From: Candidatus Segetimicrobium genomatis
Lineage (GTDB): Bacteria; Sysuimicrobiota; Sysuimicrobiia; Sysuimicrobiales; Segetimicrobiaceae
Assembly (NCBI GenBank): GCA_005882275.1
Contig: VBAK01000105.1
Coordinates: forward strand, 62,001-126,000
Reading direction: 5' to 3'
Length of the DNA: 64,000 nt
The notes beneath the pieces are model-generated. The model had not been told where the DNA came from. It was given only the letters and a program-made list of their open reading frames with translations, and ran no database searches. The number at the start of each line of letters is the position of its first letter. Within the stretch, counting starts at the first letter, position 1. Made by a program: the position numbers and the translations under genes. This document shows positions 17,978 through 26,863 of the stretch, piece by piece.

Positions 17978-18780
17978 GGTCAACTCACGGGAACGGGGGT
18001 GAGATGGTCCTCCTGCGCAACGAACCACAGCATGTCTGATCCCCCCACGGGGAGACCCTGCCGATTGTCAAACTCTTCAGGACGGGCAGGGTCTCTGTTC
18101 CCGCCATCCTGATCTCCGACTTCCACCATGGACTCGTGAACACCTTCCGTTGAGGGGCCTCTTTGAGAGGTAGTTGTCGCGCATCCAGTCAAATGGGCAA
18201 GGCGCCCGACTCCTTCATATGATCGTGGGATCTCCTCCTTTTGGAGGAGGCCGTCCAGGGGCCGTCCGACGGCTCTCGCAGACGCATCGCGTCCTCCACC
18301 CATCCGCGCAGGACGGCACCCGAACGTCTCACACACCGTCACACAAACCGTCGCACGGACTTTGCGCGTGCACGGGTTCGCCGACGGGATTTGCGTCAGG
18401 GAGACCCCTGCCGTTGTTTGATCGTTGCGCATAGCCAATGGCGCCGTGCGGTGACCCAACCAGTCATTTCCGCGGTGATAAAGAGGAGTCCGGCTCACTC
18501 GTCAAGGAGCCAGTAAGCACTGCAGCTGATGCCAACAGACGGGGCCTTCTTCGTCGTCTTTCTTCGTTCTCGGGCTCGGAATCTGACAGGTCCGTGAGTC
18601 AATCCCGGGATGGATAGGGGCCCGCGGAGTTCAGGGAGGCGCACCGTCGTCCCGAGAAACGGGCCGGGCCCGCGCGCTGCGCGCGGGCCGCCACGTGTTG
18701 TTGCCACCCTGAGGACCCACCGGCGCAGGCACGACAAATGCCAAACCGCAAATTCTGAGCGGAAGGGGAGGTGCGGGAAG

Positions 18781-20547
18781 GTGCGTATTCGCCAGCGTAC
18801 TGCCGTGCTGCTGGGATTGGTGCTGCTGACGCTGCCGGCCTCGGGCTCCGCGCATTCGAGTCCGGCGATCAACCCCCTGTGCACCGGAGAGACCGCGCAA
18901 TACGATCCGGGCAACGGCGAGAACATTGTCGTCCCACCGGGCTACACGGTGTCGGTCTTCGCCAGGGACCTGAACTTCCCGACCGGGATCGCGTTCCGCG
19001 GCACCGGGGAGCACTTCAGAGTCTACGTCTTGGAATCGGGCCACGGCCTGCCCAGCAAGTGCAACGACGAGACCGCGTGGCCGGGCGGCGAGTTTGCCCC
19101 CGACAACCCCTTCACCCCCGACATCCTGGTATTCGACAGGCACGGAGACAAGGTCGCGGGGCCGCTGGCGAAGCCGACGGCGGATGGGGACGGGTTTCAG
19201 CCGCACGGTCCGGCGATCGACATCGCGTTCGAGCCCACGGCGGCCGGGGGCAAGGGGGACTGGGAGGGGGGCGAGGGCGCGCGGCTGTTCGCCACGGACT
19301 CGAACCAGGCCACGCACGGCGGCGGGCAGAACAACAGTTCCCGCATCGTGATCGTCAATCCCGGCTCCGGGCACGTCACCCCCTTCATCACCGGGCTGCC
19401 GACGGGTGACCACCCGACCGAGCAGCTCGCCTTCAAGGACGGGTATATTTACTGGTCCCAGGGCTCGACGACCAACTCCGGCGTGGTCGGCCGGGACAAC
19501 AACAACGGCCTCAACCAGTGGGATATCCCATGTCAGGACATCACGCTCAGCGGCAACGCCTTCGATTCGGGCGGCGGCGTGATGACGAGCGGGTACGCCC
19601 CCTTCGGCACGCGGCGCGCAACCGTCAAGGCGTTCCAGGACGCGACGCACCCAGGCGTGTGCGACGGCGCCATTCTGCGCGCGAGGCTCGACGCCGGGAA
19701 TCCGGAGGACACGATTCAGCCGTTCTCGTGGGGGTACCGGAACGGATACGCCATCCGGTTTGCGCCTCTCAATCATGCCCTGCAGGGCGGGCTGCTCGTG
19801 GGCGAGGACGGCGCGGACGAGCGGGGCGCCCGGCCGTCGAACAACGGTCCGGATATGCTGGACCTCGCTCAGATGAATCCCGACGGCACCCCGGACTACC
19901 ACGGCTGGCCGGACCGCTACGGCTTTCTGCCGGCGAGCCAGGCGGTGTTCAATCCCATCGGAGGGCCGGGCGATGACGCCTGCCCGACCACGACGACGGG
20001 GACCCCCGCCGAGATTGCGTGTCTGACGGCGCACCACGACATTCCGATCGGTGACGTGCTCGCGTTTCCGCCCCAGCAGATCACGGCGCCCCTAGCCGTT
20101 GAGGCGGCGGACTCCTCGTTCACCGGGATCGATTTCGTCCCCGGCTCCTTCGCCGGCGGGCCGGTCCTGCCGGGCGCTGCCCTGTACACGCTCGAGGGAG
20201 ACTTCGGATTCTCGGCGGCGAACTCGTCGGGCCCAAACGAGGTGGGGCACGAGGTTAAGCTGGTCAACTTCAGTGCGCCGGGCCAGCCGCTCGAACTCAA
20301 GATCACGCGGTTCGCCCACAACGACACCAATGAGCAGGTGTTCGTGAGAACCGATGGGAAGATCCACGGGTTCAATCGTCCCACGAACGTCAGGTTCGGC
20401 CCCGACGGGTGCGCCTACGTCGTGGATTACGGGGTCGTGCGGGATTTCGGGCAGTCCGATCCGGACGCCAAGTTCAAGGTCGACGGCGACGGTCCGCTCG
20501 TTCAGATTCCGGGGACCGGGGTGATCTGGAAGATCTGCCGAAAGTAG
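18781..20547 (+). CDS. Secreted PQQ-dependent sugar/sorbosone dehydrogenase-like beta-propeller
   Basis: 'VVPPGYTVSVFARDLNFPTGIAF', 'HPTEQLAFKDGYIYWSQGSTTNSGVVG', 'PTNVRFGPDGCAYVVDYG'; GTG 18781 with GGAGG upstream, signal peptide. Confidence 0.7.
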   Translation: MRIRQRTAVLLGLVLLTLPASGSAHSSPAINPLCTGETAQYDPGNGENIVVPPGYTVSVFARDLNFPTGIAFRGTGEHFRVYVLESGHGLPSKCNDETAWPGGEFAPDNPFTPDILVFDRHGDKVAGPLAKPTADGDGFQPHGPAIDIAFEPTAAGGKGDWEGGEGARLFATDSNQATHGGGQNNSSRIVIVNPGSGHVTPFITGLPTGDHPTEQLAFKDGYIYWSQGSTTNSGVVGRDNNNGLNQWDIPCQDITLSGNAFDSGGGVMTSGYAPFGTRRATVKAFQDATHPGVCDGAILRARLDAGNPEDTIQPFSWGYRNGYAIRFAPLNHALQGGLLVGEDGADERGARPSNNGPDMLDLAQMNPDGTPDYHGWPDRYGFLPASQAVFNPIGGPGDDACPTTTTGTPAEIACLTAHHDIPIGDVLAFPPQQITAPLAVEAADSSFTGIDFVPGSFAGGPVLPGAALYTLEGDFGFSAANSSGPNEVGHEVKLVNFSAPGQPLELKITRFAHNDTNEQVFVRTDGKIHGFNRPTNVRFGPDGCAYVVDYGVVRDFGQSDPDAKFKVDGDGPLVQIPGTGVIWKICRK

Positions 20548-20561
20548 CGGCGGCTCCGACG

Positions 20562-20595
20562 GGGACAGGAGGCGGCCCGCGCCGCCTCCTGTCCC
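20562..20595. terminator. Bidirectional hairpin between convergent genes
   Basis: GGGACAGGAGGCGGC-CCGC-GCCGCCTCCTGTCCC, perfect 15-bp stem between convergent stops. Confidence 0.8.
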
Positions 20596-20596
20596 G

Positions 20597-22132
20597 TTAA
20601 TGCAGCTGCTGCCAGGAGAGCATCGCGGCGCCCTTCCCAAATGCGCTCAGGGCGAGCGGGTCGAATCGCAGAATCAGGGTCGCATCCCGGATCGTGAAGC
20701 CGGGATTGCCCGTCCCCCGAGTACTGTGGTACATCGCCCCCACCTGATCCAGGGACGCCCCCGGCAGAACGGCCATGCCGTCCTGCGTGTAGATCAGGCC
20801 GTCGACGACGAGCGTGCTTCCCGCGCACATCACGAACGCCCCCGACCAGTTGACGCGGGGCCCGCAGGTCTCGACCGGGAGATCGACCGGGATGCGGGCG
20901 CCGAGCACCACGATCGCAGGGGTCCGGCGGCCGGCCACCGTCGAGAGGTCGTGCCGGTTGGCCACCGTCACGTTCTTGCGTATGGTCAGGTCGCCCCCCA
21001 CGGCCAGCGTGACATCGCCGGAGGTCCCCCCCAGGCTCACGCTTTGGGAAAAATCAAACGATCCGTCGATATAGACGGTCCCGTGCAGGGATTGCTCAGG
21101 ATGCGACGCCAGATAGAACACGATTTTATAGAACTGCATGGTGGTGTACAGCGCATCAGCCTTGTCCGCCAGGCCCGCGCTCCGGTTGAGCGCGGCGTTC
21201 GCCGGGTTCTGGGCGGCGCGGGCCCGGAACGGCGCCGGATCGAGCGCGAGCGGCGGTAGGACCTCCTCTCGAAAGCTCTTCACGTAGACGTGCCGCATGT
21301 AGGCCCCCTCGCGGAGGTCGCCGACGTTCTGGACGTCGGTCAGGCGATCGGCCACGGTCACGCACGCGAATCGTGTGCCGCACCGGTTGGGGATTGGCCC
21401 CGCGGCCGGTTGGGCCTTGATCAGGTCCCCAAAGGCCGTGAGGATCCAGGGCGCCGGCTCGCTCGTCGGAGAGGGATTGTAGACCGGTCGTGTGGGGAAC
21501 CCGAACAGCGTGTAATCAAGGACCGTCGTCCCCCGGAGCGTCACCGTGTCGCCCCCCTCTTCGCTGAGGGCATTCAGGCGCACGCTCTGGTCGGAGAAAT
21601 TGACCTCCGCAAACGAGCCCACATTCCCACCGCCGCCCGGAGAGCCGACGTCATACGGGGCCAGGTAAATCCGCGAGGCGCCCTGGAACTCCACCCGGGA
21701 CACCCCAAAGAGGGCCGCCAGGAAGGGCGCGCCGGGCATCGCACAGGCCCGCACCCGCGCGGGGATCATCCTGCCCAACGACGCGACGCGCCCCAGGGCC
21801 TCGAGCGTCTTGAGCCCGGCCCCGCACCCGGCGGCCGGCCCCGCATCCACCCAGTACGTGAACTGCCCGCCGCCGTACGGCGCCGTGACGCCTGCCTCAG
21901 GGGTGGCCTCGGCCGCCGGGTCGGCTGCCGCGACCATGTCGGCCATGGCCTCCCCCAGACCGGCCTGGGCAATATAGAAGCTGCGAGAGACCGCGTACTG
22001 CACCGCGGCATGGCTCATATCGGTGTTCATCAGGCCGACCAGGGCGACGCTGATCACCGTCACGAGCACGGTTCCGATCAGCAGCGCCAGCATGGCCTGC
22101 CCGCGTTCGGCGTCGTCCGGGTGTGCGCTCAT
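20597..22132 (-). CDS. PilX-like pilus assembly/hypothetical protein with N-terminal TM
   Basis: 'ERGQAMLALLIGTVLVTVISVALVGLMNTDMSHAAVQYAVSRSFYIAQAGLGEAM' is typical of PilX-type N-termini. Confidence 0.6.
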   Translation of the reverse strand: MSAHPDDAERGQAMLALLIGTVLVTVISVALVGLMNTDMSHAAVQYAVSRSFYIAQAGLGEAMADMVAAADPAAEATPEAGVTAPYGGGQFTYWVDAGPAAGCGAGLKTLEALGRVASLGRMIPARVRACAMPGAPFLAALFGVSRVEFQGASRIYLAPYDVGSPGGGGNVGSFAEVNFSDQSVRLNALSEEGGDTVTLRGTTVLDYTLFGFPTRPVYNPSPTSEPAPWILTAFGDLIKAQPAAGPIPNRCGTRFACVTVADRLTDVQNVGDLREGAYMRHVYVKSFREEVLPPLALDPAPFRARAAQNPANAALNRSAGLADKADALYTTMQFYKIVFYLASHPEQSLHGTVYIDGSFDFSQSVSLGGTSGDVTLAVGGDLTIRKNVTVANRHDLSTVAGRRTPAIVVLGARIPVDLPVETCGPRVNWSGAFVMCAGSTLVVDGLIYTQDGMAVLPGASLDQVGAMYHSTRGTGNPGFTIRDATLILRFDPLALSAFGKGAAMLSWQQLH

Positions 22133-22442
22133 CGGCTCAACCGCGCAGGGGGCAACCTCTGCGTGCCGTGTGCTCCACTCCGGTTTGGAGTCCCCGCAGG
22201 GGAGCGGCCGCCCCGCTGGCATCGGATTCGCAGGACGTGCGGTGAACTCCTTGAGCGGTGACGTTCGAGGCGGCCCCCCCCGAGGGATTTGCCTGGTCCA
22301 TCAAGAATTATGGACCCGACGTGAACCTCAGGAGTGACACTGCGGCCGAAGCCTGCACCGCGAACCGTACGCGCCCGAGTTCTCCGTCCGTGTCTGTAAC
22401 ATCGTGGGGATGGGCACACAACCCTACTGGAGGTGGTCCCAA

Positions 22443-23171
22443 GTGCACAGGATACTGGCATTCGTACTCGTGACCGTCATGGTCACGCTGGTCATGCCGC
22501 CGGCCGGTGCCCAGATCAGCTCCTCGATCCAGATTGTGTCGCCGAGGAACAATGCCACAATCTCCGGCACCCAGGTGGTCGTCGAGGTCAGGGTGCAGAA
22601 CTTCTACCTCAATCCGCTCTCGATCGGGAAGGCCGCCCGGCCGGGCGAAGGCTACTGGGAGGTCTCCGTCGATGGGAAGTACGCCGGGCTCTCGGCCGAC
22701 GAGGTGGCCTCGTTCCCCAACGACGCCTTCCCCGCGCTCGAGCCCGGCAGGCACACGATCAAAGCGGAGCTGCGCAACAACGACCACTCCTCCGTGGCCG
22801 GCGCGGAGAGCTCCGAGATCTCGATCACGATCCCGCCCAAGAGCGCCATGCGCTACACCCCGGCCTCGGGGCAGCCCGGGATCAAGATCATGGTGCCCCA
22901 CAACCACGCGTCGGTGAGCCCGTACCTGATCGTGTGGGTCAAGATCAAAGGCTTCAAGGAAGAGGCGAGGGCGGTGGGAACACCGGCGAAGTCGGGAGAG
23001 GGATACTGGCGCCTCTATGTCGACGGCAGGATGGCCGGGATCTCGACGTCGAGCGTCGCCGATGTTCAGATGACCCGCGGCAGGCACGTGTTGGGCGTGA
23101 GCCTTCGCAACAACGATCACTCGCCCGTCCGGGGCGCGTCGAGCGATCAGGTCACCGTGACGGTGCACTGA
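22443..23171 (+). CDS. Secreted protein with two tandem homologous (Ig-like) domains
   Basis: Signal peptide; domain 1 'PGEGYWEVSVDGKYAGLS...LEPGRHTIKAELRNNDHSSV' and domain 2 'SGEGYWRLYVDGRMAGIS...MTRGRHVLGVSLRNNDHSPV'. Confidence 0.65.
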   Translation: MHRILAFVLVTVMVTLVMPPAGAQISSSIQIVSPRNNATISGTQVVVEVRVQNFYLNPLSIGKAARPGEGYWEVSVDGKYAGLSADEVASFPNDAFPALEPGRHTIKAELRNNDHSSVAGAESSEISITIPPKSAMRYTPASGQPGIKIMVPHNHASVSPYLIVWVKIKGFKEEARAVGTPAKSGEGYWRLYVDGRMAGISTSSVADVQMTRGRHVLGVSLRNNDHSPVRGASSDQVTVTVH

Positions 23172-23208
23172 CGCCGGTCCTCGAGGGCGCAACCCAAAGT
23201 GGCGGGAG

Positions 23209-23227
23209 GGGCCGGGAATCCCGGCCC
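23209..23227 (+). terminator. Intrinsic terminator-like hairpin
   Basis: GGGCCGGG-AAT-CCCGGCCC followed by TTCCCATTT. Confidence 0.5.
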
Positions 23228-23310
23228 TTCCCATTTGCGGGCCGCCCGTTGCGGACAAGACATGTCCCAAATGTCCGCGCAATGAGGAACGGTGTGATTA
23301 AATAGAAATC

Positions 23311-24429
23311 GTGGACACGGCCCCCGATCAGCCGCCGAAGAGGGGCGTGCGCGTTGGGGGCGACCCCGCGCGCTCCTCCGGCCCTCCCGTGCCCCGCGCC
23401 CGGGCCGGCCACATCTTTCTCCGTGCCTGCCGGGGCGAGCCGACCGAGTCCACGCCGGTGTGGCTGATGCGGCAGGCCGGCCGCTACCTCCCCGAATACC
23501 GGGCGGTCCGCGAGCGGCTCAGCCTCCTCGATCTCTGCAAGACGCCCGAGGCCGCGGCCGAGGTGACGGTGCTGGCGGTGGACCGCCTCGGGGTCGACGC
23601 GGCGATCATTTTCGCCGACATCCTGCTTCCCGCAGAGCCGCTGGGCGTGGGGTTGGAGTTCGTCGAGGGCGAAGGGCCGGTGATCCGCCGCCCGGTGCGC
23701 GGGCCGGCGGACGTGGACCGGTTGCCGGTGGTCGACCCGCTGGCGCGCGTCCCGTTCGTCTTCGAGGCCGTGCGGCTGGCCCGGCAGGCGCTGGCCGGCC
23801 GGGTGCCCCTGATCGGCTTCGCCGGCGGGCCCTTTACGGTCGCGTCCTATCTGATCGAAGGGCATGCCTCGCAGGACTTCCTCCAGACGAAGGCGTTCAT
23901 GCACCGCGAGCCGGCCGCGTGGCGCGCGCTGATGGAGAAGCTCGCCGCGCTCACGATCGCGTATCTCAACGGCCAGATCGCCGCCGGCGCGGACGCCGTG
24001 CAGCTCTTCGACAGCTGGATCGGCTGCCTGGCCCCCGAGGACTACCGGCGTGGAGTCCTGCCGCACGTGCGCCGCGTCATCGCCGGTCTCGCGCCGGGGG
24101 TACCGGTGATCCATTTCGGGACGGGCACGGCGGGGCTGCTCGAGCTGATGCGGGAGGCCGGGGGCACGGTGATCGGCCTGGACTGGCGCGTTGATCTCGG
24201 CCAGGCGTGGCGCCGCCTGGGCGCGGGGGTGGGCGTGCAGGGCAATCTCGATCCTGCGCTTTTGCTGGCCGATCCGGCCGGGATCCGGCAGGGGGTGCGG
24301 GCGGTGCTGCAGAGCGCCGCCGGGCGGCCGGGCCATATCTTCAACCTGGGCCACGGGGTGCTGCCCGCCACGCCGTGGGCGCACGCGAAGGCGATGGTCG
24401 AGATGGTGCACGAGGAGAGCCGGCGCTAG
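23311..24429 (+). CDS. hemE: Uroporphyrinogen decarboxylase
   Basis: 'TPVWLMRQAGRYLPEYR', 'FAGGPFTVASYLIEG', 'QGNLDPALLLA', 'FNLGHGVLP'. Confidence 0.96.
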   Translation: MDTAPDQPPKRGVRVGGDPARSSGPPVPRARAGHIFLRACRGEPTESTPVWLMRQAGRYLPEYRAVRERLSLLDLCKTPEAAAEVTVLAVDRLGVDAAIIFADILLPAEPLGVGLEFVEGEGPVIRRPVRGPADVDRLPVVDPLARVPFVFEAVRLARQALAGRVPLIGFAGGPFTVASYLIEGHASQDFLQTKAFMHREPAAWRALMEKLAALTIAYLNGQIAAGADAVQLFDSWIGCLAPEDYRRGVLPHVRRVIAGLAPGVPVIHFGTGTAGLLELMREAGGTVIGLDWRVDLGQAWRRLGAGVGVQGNLDPALLLADPAGIRQGVRAVLQSAAGRPGHIFNLGHGVLPATPWAHAKAMVEMVHEESRR

Positions 24430-25359
24430 ATGCCCGCGCCCTACGACGCCGTGCTGCTCATCGCGTTCGGCGGCCCGGACCGGATGTCGGACGTCCGGCC
24501 GTTCCTGGCCAACGTGCTCCGCGGCCGGCGGGTCCCCCCGGAGCGGATCGAAGAGGTCGTGCGGCACTACGAGGTGTTCGACGGGCATTCTCCGCTCGCC
24601 GAGCTCACCGGCCGGCAGGCAGAGGCGCTGCGCGCCGACCTGGCCGCGCGCGGCTCGCCGCTGCCCGTCTACATCGGCATGCGGAACTGGACGCCCTACC
24701 TCCACGAGACCCTCGCCCGCATGCGGGGAGAGGGCGTCCGGCGGGCGCTCGGCATCGTCCTGGCCCCGCACCGGAGTTACTCGAGTTGGGATCAGTATCT
24801 CGACAACGTGGCCGAGGCCCGCGAGCGGGTCGGGGCGGAGGCGCCCACCGTTGATTTTCTGCCCCCCTGGTTCGATCATCCGGGATTCATCGAAGCGCAG
24901 GCGGACCGGGTCGCGGCCGCGCTCGAGGCCGTGCCGGCCGCGCAACGATGGGACACGCCGCTGATCTTCACCGCGCACAGCATCCCGGCGGCGATGGCGG
25001 CGCGATCCCCCTACGTGGTGCAGCTGACGACGTCCGCCGGGCTGGTGGCCGCCCGCCTCACCCATGCCCGGTGGTCCGTGGCGTATCAGAGCCGGAGCGG
25101 CGATCCCGGGACGCCCTGGCTGGAACCGGACGTGACCGCGATGATCCGCGGGCTGGCCCGGCAGGCCGCGGCCGCCGTGGTCGCCGTCCCAATCGGCTTT
25201 GTCTGCGACCACATCGAGGTGCTCTACGATCTCGACACCGAGGCCCGCGCGGCGGCCCGCGAGGTGGGGGTGGCCTTTCATCGCGCCGGCACCGTCATGG
25301 ACCATCCCGCCTTCATCCGGATGCTGGGTGACCTCGTCCGCGCCGGCGCCGCCGGCTGA
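24430..25359 (+). CDS. hemH: Ferrochelatase (coproporphyrin/protoporphyrin ferrochelatase)
   Basis: 'DAVLLIAFGGPDRMSDVRPFLANVLRGRRVP', 'TAHSIPAAMA', 'VAYQSRSGDPGTPWLEPDV', 'IGFVCDHIEVLYDLD'. Confidence 0.95.
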   Translation: MPAPYDAVLLIAFGGPDRMSDVRPFLANVLRGRRVPPERIEEVVRHYEVFDGHSPLAELTGRQAEALRADLAARGSPLPVYIGMRNWTPYLHETLARMRGEGVRRALGIVLAPHRSYSSWDQYLDNVAEARERVGAEAPTVDFLPPWFDHPGFIEAQADRVAAALEAVPAAQRWDTPLIFTAHSIPAAMAARSPYVVQLTTSAGLVAARLTHARWSVAYQSRSGDPGTPWLEPDVTAMIRGLARQAAAAVVAVPIGFVCDHIEVLYDLDTEARAAAREVGVAFHRAGTVMDHPAFIRMLGDLVRAGAAG

Positions 25360-25378
25360 TTCCCGGCGGGCGGTCCCG

Positions 25379-26863
25379 ATGGCGAACCGGGGGGGCGCGT
25401 CGGAAGCGGGAGCCGTCCGGATCGTGGTCGTGGGAGGCGGGATCGCGGGCCTGGCGGCGGCGCATCGCCTCATCGAGGTGGGCGCGGCCGGGCAGATTCC
25501 CGTGGAGCCCTTCCTGTTCGAGTCCCGGGACCGGCTGGGGGGGATCATCGCGACAGAGCGGACCGGCGGCTGCATCATCGAAGGCGGGCCGGACGCGTTT
25601 CTCACGGAGAAGCCGTGGGCCGTGGCCCTGTGTGAGCGGCTGGGGCTGGCCGACCGGCTGATCCCGACCCGGGAGGCCCCCCGGCGAACGTTCGTGCTCC
25701 ACCGCGGGCGGCTCGAGCCGCTTCCGGACGGGTTCGCGCTGCTGGGGCCGAGCCGCCTCGGGCCGGTCCTGCGGACCCCGCTCCTGTCCTGGCGGGGGAA
25801 GCTGCGCCTGGCGATGGACCTCGTCCTCCCCCGAGGGCGGGTCGACGGAGACGAGAGCGTGGGCGCGTTCGTCGCCCGCCGCTTCGGGCGCGAAGTCCTC
25901 GACCGCGTGGTGCAGCCCCTCGTCAGCGCGGTCTACACGGCCGATCCCTCGGCGATCAGCCTGGCCGCCACGATGCCGAGGTTTCGGGAAATGGAGCGCC
26001 GCCACCGCAGCATCGCGTGGGCGCTCGCGCGATCCGCGCCCCGCCGCCGGGACGCGGAGGGGAGCGGGCCGCGCTGGAGCCTGTTCGTCACCCCATCCGG
26101 CGGAATGCAGGACCTGGTCGAGTCCGTCGCCCGCCGGCTGCCCCCCTCCGCGGTGCGGCTGCGGCAGGGTGTCGCCGCGGTGGTCCGCCCGAACGGCGCC
26201 CGGATGTGGCGGGTCGACCTCGCCGACGGGACTGCCATCGCGGCCGACGGCGTGATCCTTGCCACGCCCGCGCACCAGACCGCCCGCCTGGTGGCGGGAC
26301 TGGATCCCGACCTCGGCCGCCTGTGCGAGGCGATTCCGTACGCCTCGTCCGCGGCCGTCACGCTGGCCTACCGGCGCGCCGATGTCGGGCACGCGCTGGA
26401 CGGGTTCGGGGTCGTCGTCCCCCGGTCCGCGGGCCGGTCGATCCTGGCGGCCACGTTCTCGAGCGTGAAGTTTCCGGGCCGCGCCCCCGACGGCCAGGCG
26501 CTCCTCCGCGCGTTTCTCGGCGGCGCCCTCGTTCACGGGCTGCTCGATCGGGACGACGACGCGCTCGCGGCCGCCGCCGAGCAGGACCTCGGCGACGTGC
26601 TCGACATTCGCGCGCGTCCGCTCCTGGTCCGGGTGCACCGGCACCCCGCGGCGATGCCGCAATACCTCGTCGGCCATCAGGAGCGCGTCAGGGCCATCGC
26701 GGCGCAGGCCTCGCGCCACGCCGGCCTGGCCCTGGCCGGCGCCGCCTACGGCGGGGTCGGGATCCCCGACTGCGTTCGCTCCGGTGAGGAGGCCGCCGAG
26801 CGCGTGCTCGAGGGGGTGGCGGGCGCGTCTATTCCCGGGGCGTTGGCGCGGCCGCGGCGATGA
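25379..26863 (+). CDS. hemY: Protoporphyrinogen/coproporphyrinogen oxidase, HemG/HemY type
   Basis: FAD motif VVVGGGIAGLAAAHRL; 'IEGGPDAFLTEKPWAVALCERLGL', 'RRFGREVLDRVVQPLVSAVYTADP', 'AGAAYGGVGIPDCVRSGEEAAE'. Confidence 0.93.
   Translation: MANRGGASEAGAVRIVVVGGGIAGLAAAHRLIEVGAAGQIPVEPFLFESRDRLGGIIATERTGGCIIEGGPDAFLTEKPWAVALCERLGLADRLIPTREAPRRTFVLHRGRLEPLPDGFALLGPSRLGPVLRTPLLSWRGKLRLAMDLVLPRGRVDGDESVGAFVARRFGREVLDRVVQPLVSAVYTADPSAISLAATMPRFREMERRHRSIAWALARSAPRRRDAEGSGPRWSLFVTPSGGMQDLVESVARRLPPSAVRLRQGVAAVVRPNGARMWRVDLADGTAIAADGVILATPAHQTARLVAGLDPDLGRLCEAIPYASSAAVTLAYRRADVGHALDGFGVVVPRSAGRSILAATFSSVKFPGRAPDGQALLRAFLGGALVHGLLDRDDDALAAAAEQDLGDVLDIRARPLLVRVHRHPAAMPQYLVGHQERVRAIAAQASRHAGLALAGAAYGGVGIPDCVRSGEEAAERVLEGVAGASIPGALARPRR

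Noticed and set aside
23152-25605. 817-aa minus-strand ORF antisense to hemE/hemH
   Set aside because: Antisense shadow of two well-conserved genes
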